Shown here in pieces: positions 49,970 to 58,334 of a stretch of 64,000 nucleotides of DNA. Both the position numbers and the translations under genes were made by a program. Source of the DNA: Longimicrobium sp. (GTDB lineage: Bacteria; Gemmatimonadota; Gemmatimonadetes; Longimicrobiales; Longimicrobiaceae). The stretch is from assembly GCA_036389135.1 (NCBI GenBank), contig DASVQP010000120.1, forward strand, positions 1-64,000. Reading direction: 5' to 3'. The notes beneath the pieces are model-generated. The model did no database searches. It was given only the letters and a program-made list of their open reading frames with translations, and had not been told where the DNA came from. How positions within the stretch are numbered: position 1 is the stretch's first letter; the number at the start of each line of letters is the position of its first letter.

Positions 49970-52390
49970 ATGTCCGACACCATCGCAGAAGCGCCCGCGC
50001 CCCCCGCATCCCCCCCGGCTCCCCCGCCCCCGGGGACGTCCGCGGGAACGTCGTCCGGCGGGGCGCCCGCCGGCGGGGTGAACCAGACGGTACAGCTGGA
50101 ATCCATCAGCCAGAGCACCGTCACCGTAGCGGGCGAGCAGAACATCTGGGTGCAGGAGCAGGTCATCCACGTCTCGCGCCAGAGCCGTGCGGCGGCGCGG
50201 CCGTTTTCGTGCCGCGACGGGGTGGATCTGCCGGACGACGAGGAGCAGGCCGTCCCTGGACGCTTTGCGGGCGGAGAGATGGACGCGCTGGTGACGCACC
50301 TTTCGGAGCGCCGGGTACTGCTGCTGAGCGCCCAGCGGGGCGCGGGAAAAGTGTCGGCGGCCATCTCGCTGGGAGCGCACCTGCGGCAGGAACAGAAGTG
50401 CACGCGCACGGTGGTGGCCGACTCGCTGGACCGCCAGGTGCGCATCGACGTGCGCCACCTTGCCGAGCGCGACAAGGGACTCGCGGGGCGGCTGGTGATC
50501 TTTCGCAAGCCGTTCGGACGCGCCGACCCCGAGCTGGCGCGGCTGTTCGAAAAGACGGACCGCTCCGGGTGGGAACAGCTCATCGCGCGCCTGCGGCAGC
50601 AGAACGCCTACCTGATCTTCACGGCGGACCCGGAGGACGCGGCCGGGTTCCGCGACAGGCTGGCGGCCCAGGGACTGCTGCGCGAGCTGCAGCCGCAGCC
50701 GCGCGGCGACCTGGAGGAGCGGCTGCAGGAAAAGCTGGAACGGCTGGCGGGGGACGGCGCCTCGGAGGAGGCGCTGCGCGCGCTGGACAGCGGGCGCGAC
50801 GAGCTGCTGGACGTGTTCCACTTCGGCTCGTCGCTGGCCGAGTTCGCCGACTTCTACGTAGACCACTACCGCCCCGACCTGGGGCTGGCCGAGGCCATCG
50901 CGCGCTTTCACGACACCAGCGAGTGGCTGCTGCAGGAGCTGGAGCAGGACTTCGAGTTCTGGAGCTTCGGCTTTACCCTGGCGCTGGCGCAGTGCGTACG
51001 CGACGCACAGGGTGTGGCCTGGCTGGACTTCGATCGGCTGCACCGGCGCGTACGGCAGTGGCTGCGCCGCGACCTAAACCGCCCCGCCGCCCCCGCCGAG
51101 GGAGACGGGGACGACGATGCGGAAATCCACCCCGCCCTTTCCGAGGCGCCGCTGCTGCGCAGGTGCCGGGCGGTGATCGTGAAGGACTCCAGCACGCTGG
51201 CCGACATCATCCAGTTTCGTGACGGCGTGCCCCCGCGGCGGCTGTGGGCCGTAATCATGGAGCGTCACCGCCGCGCGCTCACCACCATCCTTCCCGGCCT
51301 GCGCGACCTGGCGGAGGGTGGCCAGGACGACCTGCGCTCGTTGCGCGAACTGGCCGCGCAGATCCTGGGGCGCATCGGCGAGGTCGACCCGCAGCGCATC
51401 ATCTATCCCCTGCTGGAGCGGTGGATGCGCTCGGACAGGGGGCGCCACCACGCCGTCGTGGGCCCGCTGTTCGAGGGGGTGATGGGGAGCGCGAACGAGC
51501 GATACCGCACGCTCTGCTTCGACCACCTGCGGACGGTGTGGAGGAGCGCGCCCTCCGGCGGGCGCGCGGGGATGCAGGGCCTGCACGCGGCCATCGGCGC
51601 GTACTCGTGGATCGGCGACCACGACCTGGGCCTGGCCATGCGCGAGCTGGGCGAGATCGCCCGCGAGCACCTGGTGCCCATGGTGGCCGACATGCAGGAG
51701 CTGGCGCGGATGCTGTCGGTTCTGGAAAACGAACACAGGCAGCGGGCAAAGGCGGGGGAAGGGGTGGACACCCTCCTTCTGAGCTGCCAAACCCTGCTGG
51801 CCCACCTAATGAGCCGCGTCTACAGGGAGAAGGGACCCACGCTCCTGGGGATGCAGGCATCGCTCGTATCCCTGTGCCTGACGGCCGGCCCCATCCCCGT
51901 GTTCCGCGAGCTGCGCCAGTGGATCGCGGACGGGGGGTGGAAGACGGGCGTGCTGGTGGCGCTCATGTTCCTGCACGAAAGCGGCATCGCCAATGCGCTC
52001 GCCGCGTCCCGGGTAGAGGTGGGGGCGGGGGAGGGACCCGTCACCGCGCTGAACCCGCTGGTCGAGTCGGTGGGGCGCAGCGGCGACGAGATGCTGCAGA
52101 CGGCGCTCTTCCTGGGCGACCTGTACGAAAGCCTCTCCACTCCGCACCGGGTGGATGCCAGCCTGCTGCGGCACTGCCGGGACAGCCTGCAGGACCACCT
52201 GCTCAGCTGGGTGCGCGACGCCGCCCCCCTTCCGGAATACGCGGCCTCCATGCGCTCCCTGCTCAAGACGACCGCGCACACGCACGAAGGCATCCTGCGC
52301 GTCCCGCTGCAACAGCTCCTGGCCCGCCCCGACTTCTGCGATCCGACCGAACCCAAGCTGCGGGCCTTCGCCGCCTCGGTCGTCTTGTGA
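49970..52390 (+). CDS. Large STAND-like protein with degenerate P-loop
   Basis: 806 residues. A Pro/Ala-rich start is followed by a beta-rich strip (VNQTVQLESISQSTVTVAGE, about 37-57). A P-loop-like strand VLLLSAQRGAGKVSAAISL has Lys127, but lacks the first Gly and the Ser/Thr after Lys. Strand RLVIFRKPF and AYLIFTADPED could be the Walker B and sensor strands. The remaining 500 residues are helical repeats, typical of a STAND sensor with no WD or TPR signature I can assign. The gene is 87 bases after the SPFH-like gene and ends at a bidirectional terminator. It probably senses or gates the CHAT protease. Confidence 0.7.
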   Translation: MSDTIAEAPAPPASPPAPPPPGTSAGTSSGGAPAGGVNQTVQLESISQSTVTVAGEQNIWVQEQVIHVSRQSRAAARPFSCRDGVDLPDDEEQAVPGRFAGGEMDALVTHLSERRVLLLSAQRGAGKVSAAISLGAHLRQEQKCTRTVVADSLDRQVRIDVRHLAERDKGLAGRLVIFRKPFGRADPELARLFEKTDRSGWEQLIARLRQQNAYLIFTADPEDAAGFRDRLAAQGLLRELQPQPRGDLEERLQEKLERLAGDGASEEALRALDSGRDELLDVFHFGSSLAEFADFYVDHYRPDLGLAEAIARFHDTSEWLLQELEQDFEFWSFGFTLALAQCVRDAQGVAWLDFDRLHRRVRQWLRRDLNRPAAPAEGDGDDDAEIHPALSEAPLLRRCRAVIVKDSSTLADIIQFRDGVPPRRLWAVIMERHRRALTTILPGLRDLAEGGQDDLRSLRELAAQILGRIGEVDPQRIIYPLLERWMRSDRGRHHAVVGPLFEGVMGSANERYRTLCFDHLRTVWRSAPSGGRAGMQGLHAAIGAYSWIGDHDLGLAMRELGEIAREHLVPMVADMQELARMLSVLENEHRQRAKAGEGVDTLLLSCQTLLAHLMSRVYREKGPTLLGMQASLVSLCLTAGPIPVFRELRQWIADGGWKTGVLVALMFLHESGIANALAASRVEVGAGEGPVTALNPLVESVGRSGDEMLQTALFLGDLYESLSTPHRVDASLLRHCRDSLQDHLLSWVRDAAPLPEYAASMRSLLKTTAHTHEGILRVPLQQLLARPDFCDPTEPKLRAFAASVVL

Positions 52391-52437
52391 TCCACCGCGT
52401 GGGCTCGGCGTTGGTGCGCCGACCCGGCCGGTCGACA

Positions 52438-52482
52438 AACGAAAGCTCCCGGCTCGCAGGTGCAAGCCGGAAGCTTCGTTTT
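52438..52482. terminator. Bidirectional terminator at the end of the CHAT cluster
   Basis: AACGAAAGCTCCCGGCT on the left pairs with AGCCGGAAGCTTCGTT on the right with two mismatches, followed by TTTACC. It separates the six-gene cluster (+) from pdxH (-), and both strands have T-rich ends. Confidence 0.75.
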
Positions 52483-52497
52483 ACCCGCGGGCTCCGG

Positions 52498-53124
52498 TCA
52501 GGGGAAGAGCAGTCCCACGCTCCACCGCGGCGGTTCGCCGGGCTGCAGGGTGTATACGTCGCGCTCGTGGAGGCGGCTGGGCCTTCCCTGCCAGAACTCG
52601 ATGGCGGAGGGGACCACGCGGAAGCCGCTCCAGAAGGGGGGGCGCGGGATGTCGCCGGTGGGGCCGAAGCGGGTGTCGAGCTCCTCCACGCGCCGCACGA
52701 GGATGTCGTACGAGGGGAGCGGAGTGCTCTGGACGGAGGCCCACGCGCCCACCCGGCTCCCGCGCGGGCGCGAGGCGTAGTAGGCGTCTGCTTCGGCGTC
52801 GCTCACCGGCTCGGCGCGGCCCTCGATGCGTACCTGGACCTCGAAGGGCTGCCAGTGGAAGCAGAGCGCGGCGCTGGGGTTGCCCTTGAGCTCGCGCCCC
52901 TTGCGGCTTCCCAGGTTCGTGTAGAAAACGAAGCCGCGCTCGTCGAAGTCCTTGAGCAGGACCATGCGGAGCGAAGGCCGCCCGTCCTCGCCGACGGTGG
53001 CGACGGACATCGCGGTGGGCTCGCGGATCTCCGTCTCCGCCCGGGCACGGGCAAGCAGCTCGCCGAAGCGGGCGAACGGCTCCGCAAAGGGCGCCGCGCG
53101 GACCTCTGGCGCGCTGGTGCTCAC
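52498..53124 (-). CDS. pdxH: Pyridoxamine/pyridoxine 5'-phosphate oxidase
   Basis: 208 residues from a GTG at 53124, which overlaps the stop of the upstream gene (GTGA). It makes the PLP cofactor with FMN and oxygen. AMSVATVGEDGRPSLRMVLLKDF binds FMN; FVFYTNLGSRKGRELKGNP, FHWQPFEVQVRIEGRAE and the C-terminal SRLHERDVYTL with WSVGLLFP are family features. PLP is needed by ArgD and the dehydratase nearby. Confidence 0.92.
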   Translation of the reverse strand: MSTSAPEVRAAPFAEPFARFGELLARARAETEIREPTAMSVATVGEDGRPSLRMVLLKDFDERGFVFYTNLGSRKGRELKGNPSAALCFHWQPFEVQVRIEGRAEPVSDAEADAYYASRPRGSRVGAWASVQSTPLPSYDILVRRVEELDTRFGPTGDIPRPPFWSGFRVVPSAIEFWQGRPSRLHERDVYTLQPGEPPRWSVGLLFP

Positions 53125-53699
53125 CGCCGGCGCGGTGCGGCCGCCGCCTGTACGCGGACCGGGACGGTGAGCCGCGTGTTCTCCCACGCCATCGCCAGGG
53201 TGCCCGTGCCGCGGGCACTCCCGCGCTCCAGGGCGATGGTGAACTTCTCCACCGGCTGGGCCAGTCTCGTGGTCCGCATGGGGATGCGGACCAGATCGCG
53301 GGAGGCTTCGTACTGCGTCCCCCACTGGCCCGTCTGGCGGTTGATGATCAGGGTCCACCCCTGCGCCGTCGGTAGGGTGTAGAGCGTGTACGTGCCGCGC
53401 GGGACGAGCGCGTCGCCGATGCGCAGGTCCGTCTCGGTGACGAGGGTGGTGGCGGCGTTGGCGCCGGTGCGCCAGACGCGGCCGTACGGCACCAGCTCGC
53501 CCACGATCCGCCGCCCGCGCATCGACGGGCGGCCGTAGTCCACGTACACGCGCTTCCCGGCCGCGATCTCCAGCCGCGCCGTATCGCGCGGGGAGAGCGG
53601 CTGCCCTCCCTGCTGCGCCGCGGCGGGCGCGGTGAGTGCCGTCAGGGCCAGCAGCGCGGCGAGCGCGCGGGTGCGCATCTGCTTCGGGTGCAACGACAT
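53121..53699 (-). CDS. Secreted DUF2911 protein
   Basis: 192 residues with a signal peptide (ALAALLALTALTAPAAAQ); a second ATG at residue 8 gives a more usual signal start. The DUF2911 domain shows YVDYGRPSMRGRRIVGELVP and GRVWRTGANAATTL, followed by GTYTLYTLPTAQGWTLIINR. Such secreted single-domain proteins are common in Bacteroidota and Gemmatimonadota and have no proven role. Its stop overlaps pdxH (GTGA). Confidence 0.85.
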   Translation of the reverse strand: MSLHPKQMRTRALAALLALTALTAPAAAQQGGQPLSPRDTARLEIAAGKRVYVDYGRPSMRGRRIVGELVPYGRVWRTGANAATTLVTETDLRIGDALVPRGTYTLYTLPTAQGWTLIINRQTGQWGTQYEASRDLVRIPMRTTRLAQPVEKFTIALERGSARGTGTLAMAWENTRLTVPVRVQAAAAPRRR

Positions 53700-53806
53700 C
53701 AGGTCACCTCGGGTTGGATGGGGTACCGGATTTTATGCGGGTGGGGCGGGCGGGGCAAGCGGGGGAGGGGGAAGTGCGTGAGTGCGCTTGAGGTGCTACC
53801 CCCTTG

Positions 53807-54001
53807 TGTCATCCTGAGCAACGCGCTTCTCCAGACTTTCCCCTTCTCCAATCTTTGGCGCGGAACGAAGGATCTACTACGCGTGCCGGGGGGTCCGTGG
53901 TGTAGCGCCGTGCTCTCGGCTCGCCCTCTAGATCCTTTGGTCGCCGCAGGAGTCCGGCTCGCGTGGCCGGCGTTCGGCGAGGCGGCTCTCTCAGGATGAC
54001 A
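53807..54001. repeat. Palindromic ~195-bp element, copy 3
   Basis: TGTCATCCTGAG at the left and CTCAGGATGACA at the right, with AAAGGATCTACTACGC and TAGATCCTTTGGTCGCCG inside, closely matching copy 1. Octad repeats flank it in opposite orientation (GTGCGTGAGTGCGC at 53774 and ACTAACGCACTAACGCACTT near 54095). It fills the gap 53700-54095 together with a GGCTGAAGCC-family palindrome (54032-54075). Confidence 0.8.
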
Positions 54002-54095
54002 AAAGGTGGGGACGCGCCCCGGCGTATGCGTGAGTCCGCGCAGGCGGCCTTCGCGTGGTTCCAGCGGCGAATTCATTCGCTCCTGAACCGGCCCA

Positions 54096-55091
54096 CTAAC
54101 GCACTAACGCACTTCCCTCCGCACTCCCCAACAGCGCACACGCGGCGCCTAGATCCACGTTCCCGCCGCTGAGGATGACCCCGACACGCTGGCCGGCGAG
54201 CTCGCCGGGAGTGGCGAGGAGCGCGGCGAGGGGGACGGCGCCGGAGGGCTCCACCACCAGCTTCGCGCGGGTCCAGAGGAAGCGCATCGCCTCGACGATC
54301 GCTTCCTCGCTCACGGTGCGCATCTCGGTGACGTGGGCGCGCACGAGGGGGAAGGTGATGCGGCCCAGCGAGGGGGTGCGCAGGCCGTCCGCGATGGTGG
54401 GCGGATTGCGGATGGTGGCGAGCTCGCCCGTGCGAAAGGAGCGGGTGGCGTCGTCCGCCAGCTCCGGCTCCACGCCGACGACGCGGCAGCCGGGGGCGAA
54501 GTCGCGCGCCGCCAGGGCCGAGCCGCTCAGCAGCCCGCCGCCGCCGCAGGGGGCGAAGAGGGCGTCGAGCGGGCCCGTCTCCTCCATCAGCTCCAGCGCG
54601 GCCGTGCCCTGGCCGGCGACGACGTCGGCGTGGTCGTAGGGGGGGATCAGCGCCATTCCGCGCTCCTGCTGCAGCTCGGCGGCGATCTCCTGGCGGTCGC
54701 GCACGTCGGGATCGTAGAGGACCACCTCGGCGCCGTAGCCGCGGGTGCCGGCGATCTTGGCGGCGGGGGCGTTGTCCGGCATCACCACCACGACGCGCAC
54801 CCCAAGGAGGCGCCCCGTGAGCGCCACCGCCTGCGCATGGTTGCCGGAGGAGAAGGTGAGGACGCCGCGCGCCCGCTCCTCATCCGACAACAGCGAGACG
54901 GCGTTGTAGGCGCCGCGGAACTTGAAGGCGCCGCCGCGCTGGAAGTTCTCGCACTTGAGGAAGACGCGCGCGCCCGTCATCTCGTCCAGCGTGCGCGACG
55001 TGTGCACGGGGGTGCGGTGCACGACACCGCGCAGCCGCTCCGCCGCGGCCCGCACGTCCGCGTCGGTGGGGAGGGTCTCAGTCGTCGACAT
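54096..55091 (-). CDS. Threonine/serine dehydratase (PLP-dependent)
   Basis: 331 residues. LRGVVHRTPVHTSRTLDEM, then KCENFQRGGAFKFRGAYNAV with the PLP lysine in FKFRGA, SSGNHAQAVALTGRLLG, CGGGGLLSG (phosphate-binding loop) and LSGGNVD. It lacks the regulatory ACT domain of IlvA, so it is a catabolic threonine ammonia-lyase or serine racemase type. 2-Oxobutyrate or pyruvate plus ammonia is expected. Single gene, followed by repeats. Confidence 0.9.
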   Translation of the reverse strand: MSTTETLPTDADVRAAAERLRGVVHRTPVHTSRTLDEMTGARVFLKCENFQRGGAFKFRGAYNAVSLLSDEERARGVLTFSSGNHAQAVALTGRLLGVRVVVVMPDNAPAAKIAGTRGYGAEVVLYDPDVRDRQEIAAELQQERGMALIPPYDHADVVAGQGTAALELMEETGPLDALFAPCGGGGLLSGSALAARDFAPGCRVVGVEPELADDATRSFRTGELATIRNPPTIADGLRTPSLGRITFPLVRAHVTEMRTVSEEAIVEAMRFLWTRAKLVVEPSGAVPLAALLATPGELAGQRVGVILSGGNVDLGAACALLGSAEGSALVR

Positions 55092-55113
55092 CGGGCCAGT
55101 TCAGGGAAGTGGC

Positions 55114-55206
55114 CTCACACAGAGACACAGAGGAAAAAGCAAGAACAATAAAGAACTCATCGCTGTTCCTCCGCGTCCTCTCTGTTCCTCCGTGGCTCTG
55201 TGTGAG
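55114..55206. repeat. TCACACAGAG-type repeat, copy 3
   Basis: CTCACACAGAGACACAGAGG at the left and CTCCGTGGCTCTGTGTGAG at the right, with an A-rich centre. It is the clearest copy and lies between the convergent/adjacent dehydratase and MoeB genes. Confidence 0.75.
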
Positions 55207-55219
55207 GCGCGGTTTCTTT

Positions 55220-56398
55220 TCAGTACTTGGGCATGGACGGATCCACTTCGTCGGACCAGCGCAGGATGCCGCCGGCGAGGTTGTGCACGCGCCCGAAGCC
55301 CTGCTCGCGCAGGAACCCGGCGGCGTGCGCGCTGCGCCCGCCGGAGCGGCACTGCATCACCAGCTCGTCCTCCGGGTTCAGCTCGTCCATCCGGCTGGGG
55401 AGATCGTTCAGGGGGATGAGGCGCGCGCCCTGCGGGCCCAGGTTGCCGATCTCCCACTCCCACGGCTCGCGCACGTCCACGATGGTCACGCGGTCGCCGC
55501 GGTCCAGGCGCGCCTTGAGCTCCGTGGGGGTCATCTCGGGCACATCGTCGTGCATGCCATCCTCCCGTTGTGCGTCGGCGGTGCCGACGCCGCAGAAGCG
55601 CTCGTAGTCGATCGGCTCGTGGATCGTGGGGTGCTCGCCGCACGCGGGACACGCCGGGTCCCGGCGGAGGCGCATCTCGCGGAACCTCATCCGCAGCGCA
55701 TCGAAAAGCAAGAGCCGCCCCACCAGCGTTTCCCCCGCGTCCAGCACGATCTTGAGCGCCTCGGTGGCCTGGATGGAGCCGATGATTCCCGGCAGCACTC
55801 CCATCACGCCTCCCTCCGCGCAGTTGGGCACCAGGTGCGGCGGCGGCGGCTCGGCGAAGAGGCAGCGGTAGCACGGCCCGCGCTCCGCCCAGAAGACGGA
55901 GGCCTGCCCGTCCCAGCGCAGGATGGAGCCGTAGACGTTGGGCTTCCCCTCCAGCACGCAGGCGTCGTTCAGCAGGTAGCGCGTGGGGAAGTTGTCGGTG
56001 CCGTCGATCACCACGTCGAAGCCGCGCACGATCTCCCGCGCGTCGGCCGAGGTGAGGCGCAGCGCGAAGCCCTCCACGCGGACGTGCGGGTTGATCTCGG
56101 CGATGCGGTCGCGCGCGGAGTCCAGCTTGGGGCGGCCGATGTCGCGCGTGCCGTGGATGACCTGGCGCTGCAGGTTGGTGGCGTCCACCAAGTCGAAGTC
56201 CACGATGCCCAGCGTCCCCACGCCGGCGGCGGCCAGGTACATCGCCACTGGCGAGCCCAGCCCGCCGGCGCCCACCACCAGGATGCGCGCGCCCTTGAGC
56301 CTCGCCTGCCCGGCGGGGCCCACGTGGGGAAGGATCAGGTGCCGCGCGTAGCGCAGCGACTCGTCGGCGGTGAGCGCCGGGGGTGTCTGCTCCAACAT
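55220..56398 (-). CDS. moeB: Molybdopterin-synthase adenylyltransferase MoeB-type with rhodanese domain
   Basis: 392 residues from ATG 56398. The E1-like half (about 1-260) has LVVGAGGLGSPVAMYLAAAG (ATP loop), TNLQRQVIHGTRDIGRPK, DGTDNFPTRYLLND, and four zinc cysteines in GPCYRCLF and DPACPACGE. The rhodanese half (about 285-392) ends with VMQCRSGGRSAHAAGFL, where Cys is the sulphur carrier. The enzyme activates MoaD/ThiS-type proteins with AMP and transfers sulphur. The MoeB/ThiF distinction is not decided here, and no moaD or thiS is adjacent. Confidence 0.9.
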   Translation of the reverse strand: MLEQTPPALTADESLRYARHLILPHVGPAGQARLKGARILVVGAGGLGSPVAMYLAAAGVGTLGIVDFDLVDATNLQRQVIHGTRDIGRPKLDSARDRIAEINPHVRVEGFALRLTSADAREIVRGFDVVIDGTDNFPTRYLLNDACVLEGKPNVYGSILRWDGQASVFWAERGPCYRCLFAEPPPPHLVPNCAEGGVMGVLPGIIGSIQATEALKIVLDAGETLVGRLLLFDALRMRFREMRLRRDPACPACGEHPTIHEPIDYERFCGVGTADAQREDGMHDDVPEMTPTELKARLDRGDRVTIVDVREPWEWEIGNLGPQGARLIPLNDLPSRMDELNPEDELVMQCRSGGRSAHAAGFLREQGFGRVHNLAGGILRWSDEVDPSMPKY

Positions 56399-56560
56399 CG
56401 TCCGCCTGTCTGTTCGGGGGCCGCGAAGCTGCTCTCCAAGGGTAACGGGTGCGTCAACCGCCTGGCCGCAGTCTTGTATCGGGCAGCGCTTTACGATAGC
56501 ATTCGCCTCCCGCGGTCCCCTTGCCGGAACGCCGCACTCGCACCCCCAGTCAGGTCCGGG

Positions 56561-57217
56561 ATGAGCTTTTTCGCACAGGCGCTCGACTACTTCCGCCACC
56601 TCGACGTCCACCTGGGCGCGCTGATCACCCAGTACGGGACGTGGGCGTACGCCATCCTGTTCGGCATCATCTTCTGCGAGACCGGCCTCGTGGTGACGCC
56701 GTTCCTGCCGGGCGACTCGCTCCTCTTCGCCGCCGGGGCGCTGGCCGCGAACCCGCAGATGGGGCTCTCCATCTTCCCCCTCTTCGCCGTCCTGCTGGCC
56801 GCCGCCATCCTGGGCGACACGGTCAACTACTGGATCGGGCAGGCGGTGGGGACGCGGGTGTTCAAGGACGATGCGCGCATCCTGAAGACGGCGTACCTGG
56901 TGAAGACGCAGGATTTCTTTGCCAGGTACGGCGGCAAGACGATCATCCTCGCGCGCTTCATGCCCATCGTGCGCACCTATGCGCCGTTCGTGGCGGGCGC
57001 GTCGAAGATGGACTACCCCAAGTTCCTCCTGTACAACGTGGTCGGCGGGATCCTGTGGGTTTCGTCGATGCTCTTTGCCGGGTACTTCTTCGGCGCGGTG
57101 CCGTTCGTGAAGAACAACTTCGAGACGGTGGTGATCGCCATCATCCTGCTGTCGATTCTGCCGGGCGTCTTCGAATACGTGAAGCACCGGCGCGCCCGCG
57201 TCCCGGCGGCTCGATGA
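56561..57217 (+). CDS. DedA family membrane protein
   Basis: 218 residues from ATG 56561. About five hydrophobic segments. Conserved DedA features: GIIFCETGLVVTPFLPGDSLLF, LGDTVNYWIGQAVGTRVF, FFARYGGKTIILARFMPIVR with a re-entrant helix and APFVAGASKMDY, and the glycine-rich NVVGGILWV. DedA proteins act as undecaprenyl-phosphate or phospholipid translocases and affect pH and drug tolerance. The stop overlaps the next gene (ATGA). Confidence 0.92.
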   Translation: MSFFAQALDYFRHLDVHLGALITQYGTWAYAILFGIIFCETGLVVTPFLPGDSLLFAAGALAANPQMGLSIFPLFAVLLAAAILGDTVNYWIGQAVGTRVFKDDARILKTAYLVKTQDFFARYGGKTIILARFMPIVRTYAPFVAGASKMDYPKFLLYNVVGGILWVSSMLFAGYFFGAVPFVKNNFETVVIAIILLSILPGVFEYVKHRRARVPAAR

Positions 57218-58032
57218 CGCTGCGCGCCTGGCTGCTCGCCGCGCTCCTGCTGGCTCCGGGCGCCGCGCTCGCACAGACCACCGAGCCCGCGGACACGGCC
57301 CCCGCCGATTCCGCGCCGGCCGCCCCGGCGCGCCCGTCCCGCTGGGCCGCGCCGTTCTCGGTGGAGTCCACCGGCCGCCCGACGCCCCACCGCGTGGAAG
57401 GCGAGGTCGTGTGGATCACTCCGGCGCGCGCCACCCGCCGTGCCGCTCCCGCCGCGGAACCTCGCGACTCCGCCGCGGGCGACACAGCCGATGCGGACAG
57501 CACTCCGCCATCGCGCCGCGCCACGCGTCCGGACACCGCGACCGCTCGCCGCACTCCCGCGCGCCGCGACACGACGGTACGGACTGCGACTCGCCGCGAC
57601 ACCGCGAGCGCGCCCGCGACGCCCCGCCCTCGGCCACGCACGCACCGCGTGGCTGCGGGGGAAACGCTCTCGGCCATCGCGCGGCGCTACGGCGTGACGA
57701 CGGCGCAGCTCCGCGCCCTGAATCCAAACGACACTTCGGGCGCGTTGGAAGCAGGCATGGTGCTGCGTCTTCCACCCGCGCCGCGTCCACCCGGCACGAC
57801 GCCGGCACGCCCCGCGACGCCCGAGCGCCCGGCCGCGGCTCCCGCCCGTCCGGCGCCGGCATCCGGCCGCCCCGCGACGGCGCGGCGGCGCACGCACACG
57901 GTCGCCGCGGGCGAGACGCTGTTCGGGCTGGCGCGCAGATATGGCGTGAGCACGGATGCCATCCGCCGTGCCAACGACCTGGGCGGCGACCAGCTGCGCG
58001 CGGGGCAGACGATCGTGATTCCGGCGCCGTAG
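57214..58032 (+). CDS. Secreted protein with two LysM domains
   Basis: 272 residues. Signal peptide (LRAWLLAALLLAPGAALA), a long Ala/Arg/Thr-rich linker, then LysM1 (THRVAAGETLSAIARRYGVT, about 143-190) and LysM2 (THTVAAGETLFGLARRYGVS, about 222-270), joined by a Pro/Ala linker. LysM binds peptidoglycan glycan chains. No catalytic domain is visible, so it is a wall-binding accessory. Coupled by ATGA overlap to the DedA gene, which hints at an envelope function. Confidence 0.88.
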   Translation: MTLRAWLLAALLLAPGAALAQTTEPADTAPADSAPAAPARPSRWAAPFSVESTGRPTPHRVEGEVVWITPARATRRAAPAAEPRDSAAGDTADADSTPPSRRATRPDTATARRTPARRDTTVRTATRRDTASAPATPRPRPRTHRVAAGETLSAIARRYGVTTAQLRALNPNDTSGALEAGMVLRLPPAPRPPGTTPARPATPERPAAAPARPAPASGRPATARRRTHTVAAGETLFGLARRYGVSTDAIRRANDLGGDQLRAGQTIVIPAP

Positions 58033-58334
58033 GTGGCCCTCACCCCCCGGCCCCCTCTCCCGATAACAGGAGAGGGTGCCCCTCTCGTTCACGGGAGAGG
58101 GGGAGAACAATGCGCGGGTGGCGGGCGGCGGTGCGGGGGATGGCACGGGCAGCCACGTGGGGCGGCCCCTACGAGGTTTCTGGCATTCCGTAGGGGCGTG
58201 ATTCATCACGCCCACCGCCGGGATAGCACGAGGGTTGGCGCAGCGCGCGGAGTTCTCCCCCTCGCCCGCCCTGCGCCCCCGCTGGCGGGGGTGGGGGCCG
58301 GGGGGAGGGGGCGTTTTCAACTCGAGGGAACACC
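58033..58334. repeat. Intergenic repeat cluster (GC hairpins)
   Basis: This 302-base gap holds a GGCCCCCTCTCCCG/GGGAGAGGGGGAG hairpin (58040-58112), then units CACGTGGGGCGGCCCCTACG and GGGGCGTGATTCATCACGCCC (58143-58212) and the C/G-rich hairpin CTGCGCCCCCGCTGGCGGGG (58251-58312). The last two reproduce the pair at 30914-31094 in the same order. I see no gene. Confidence 0.75.
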
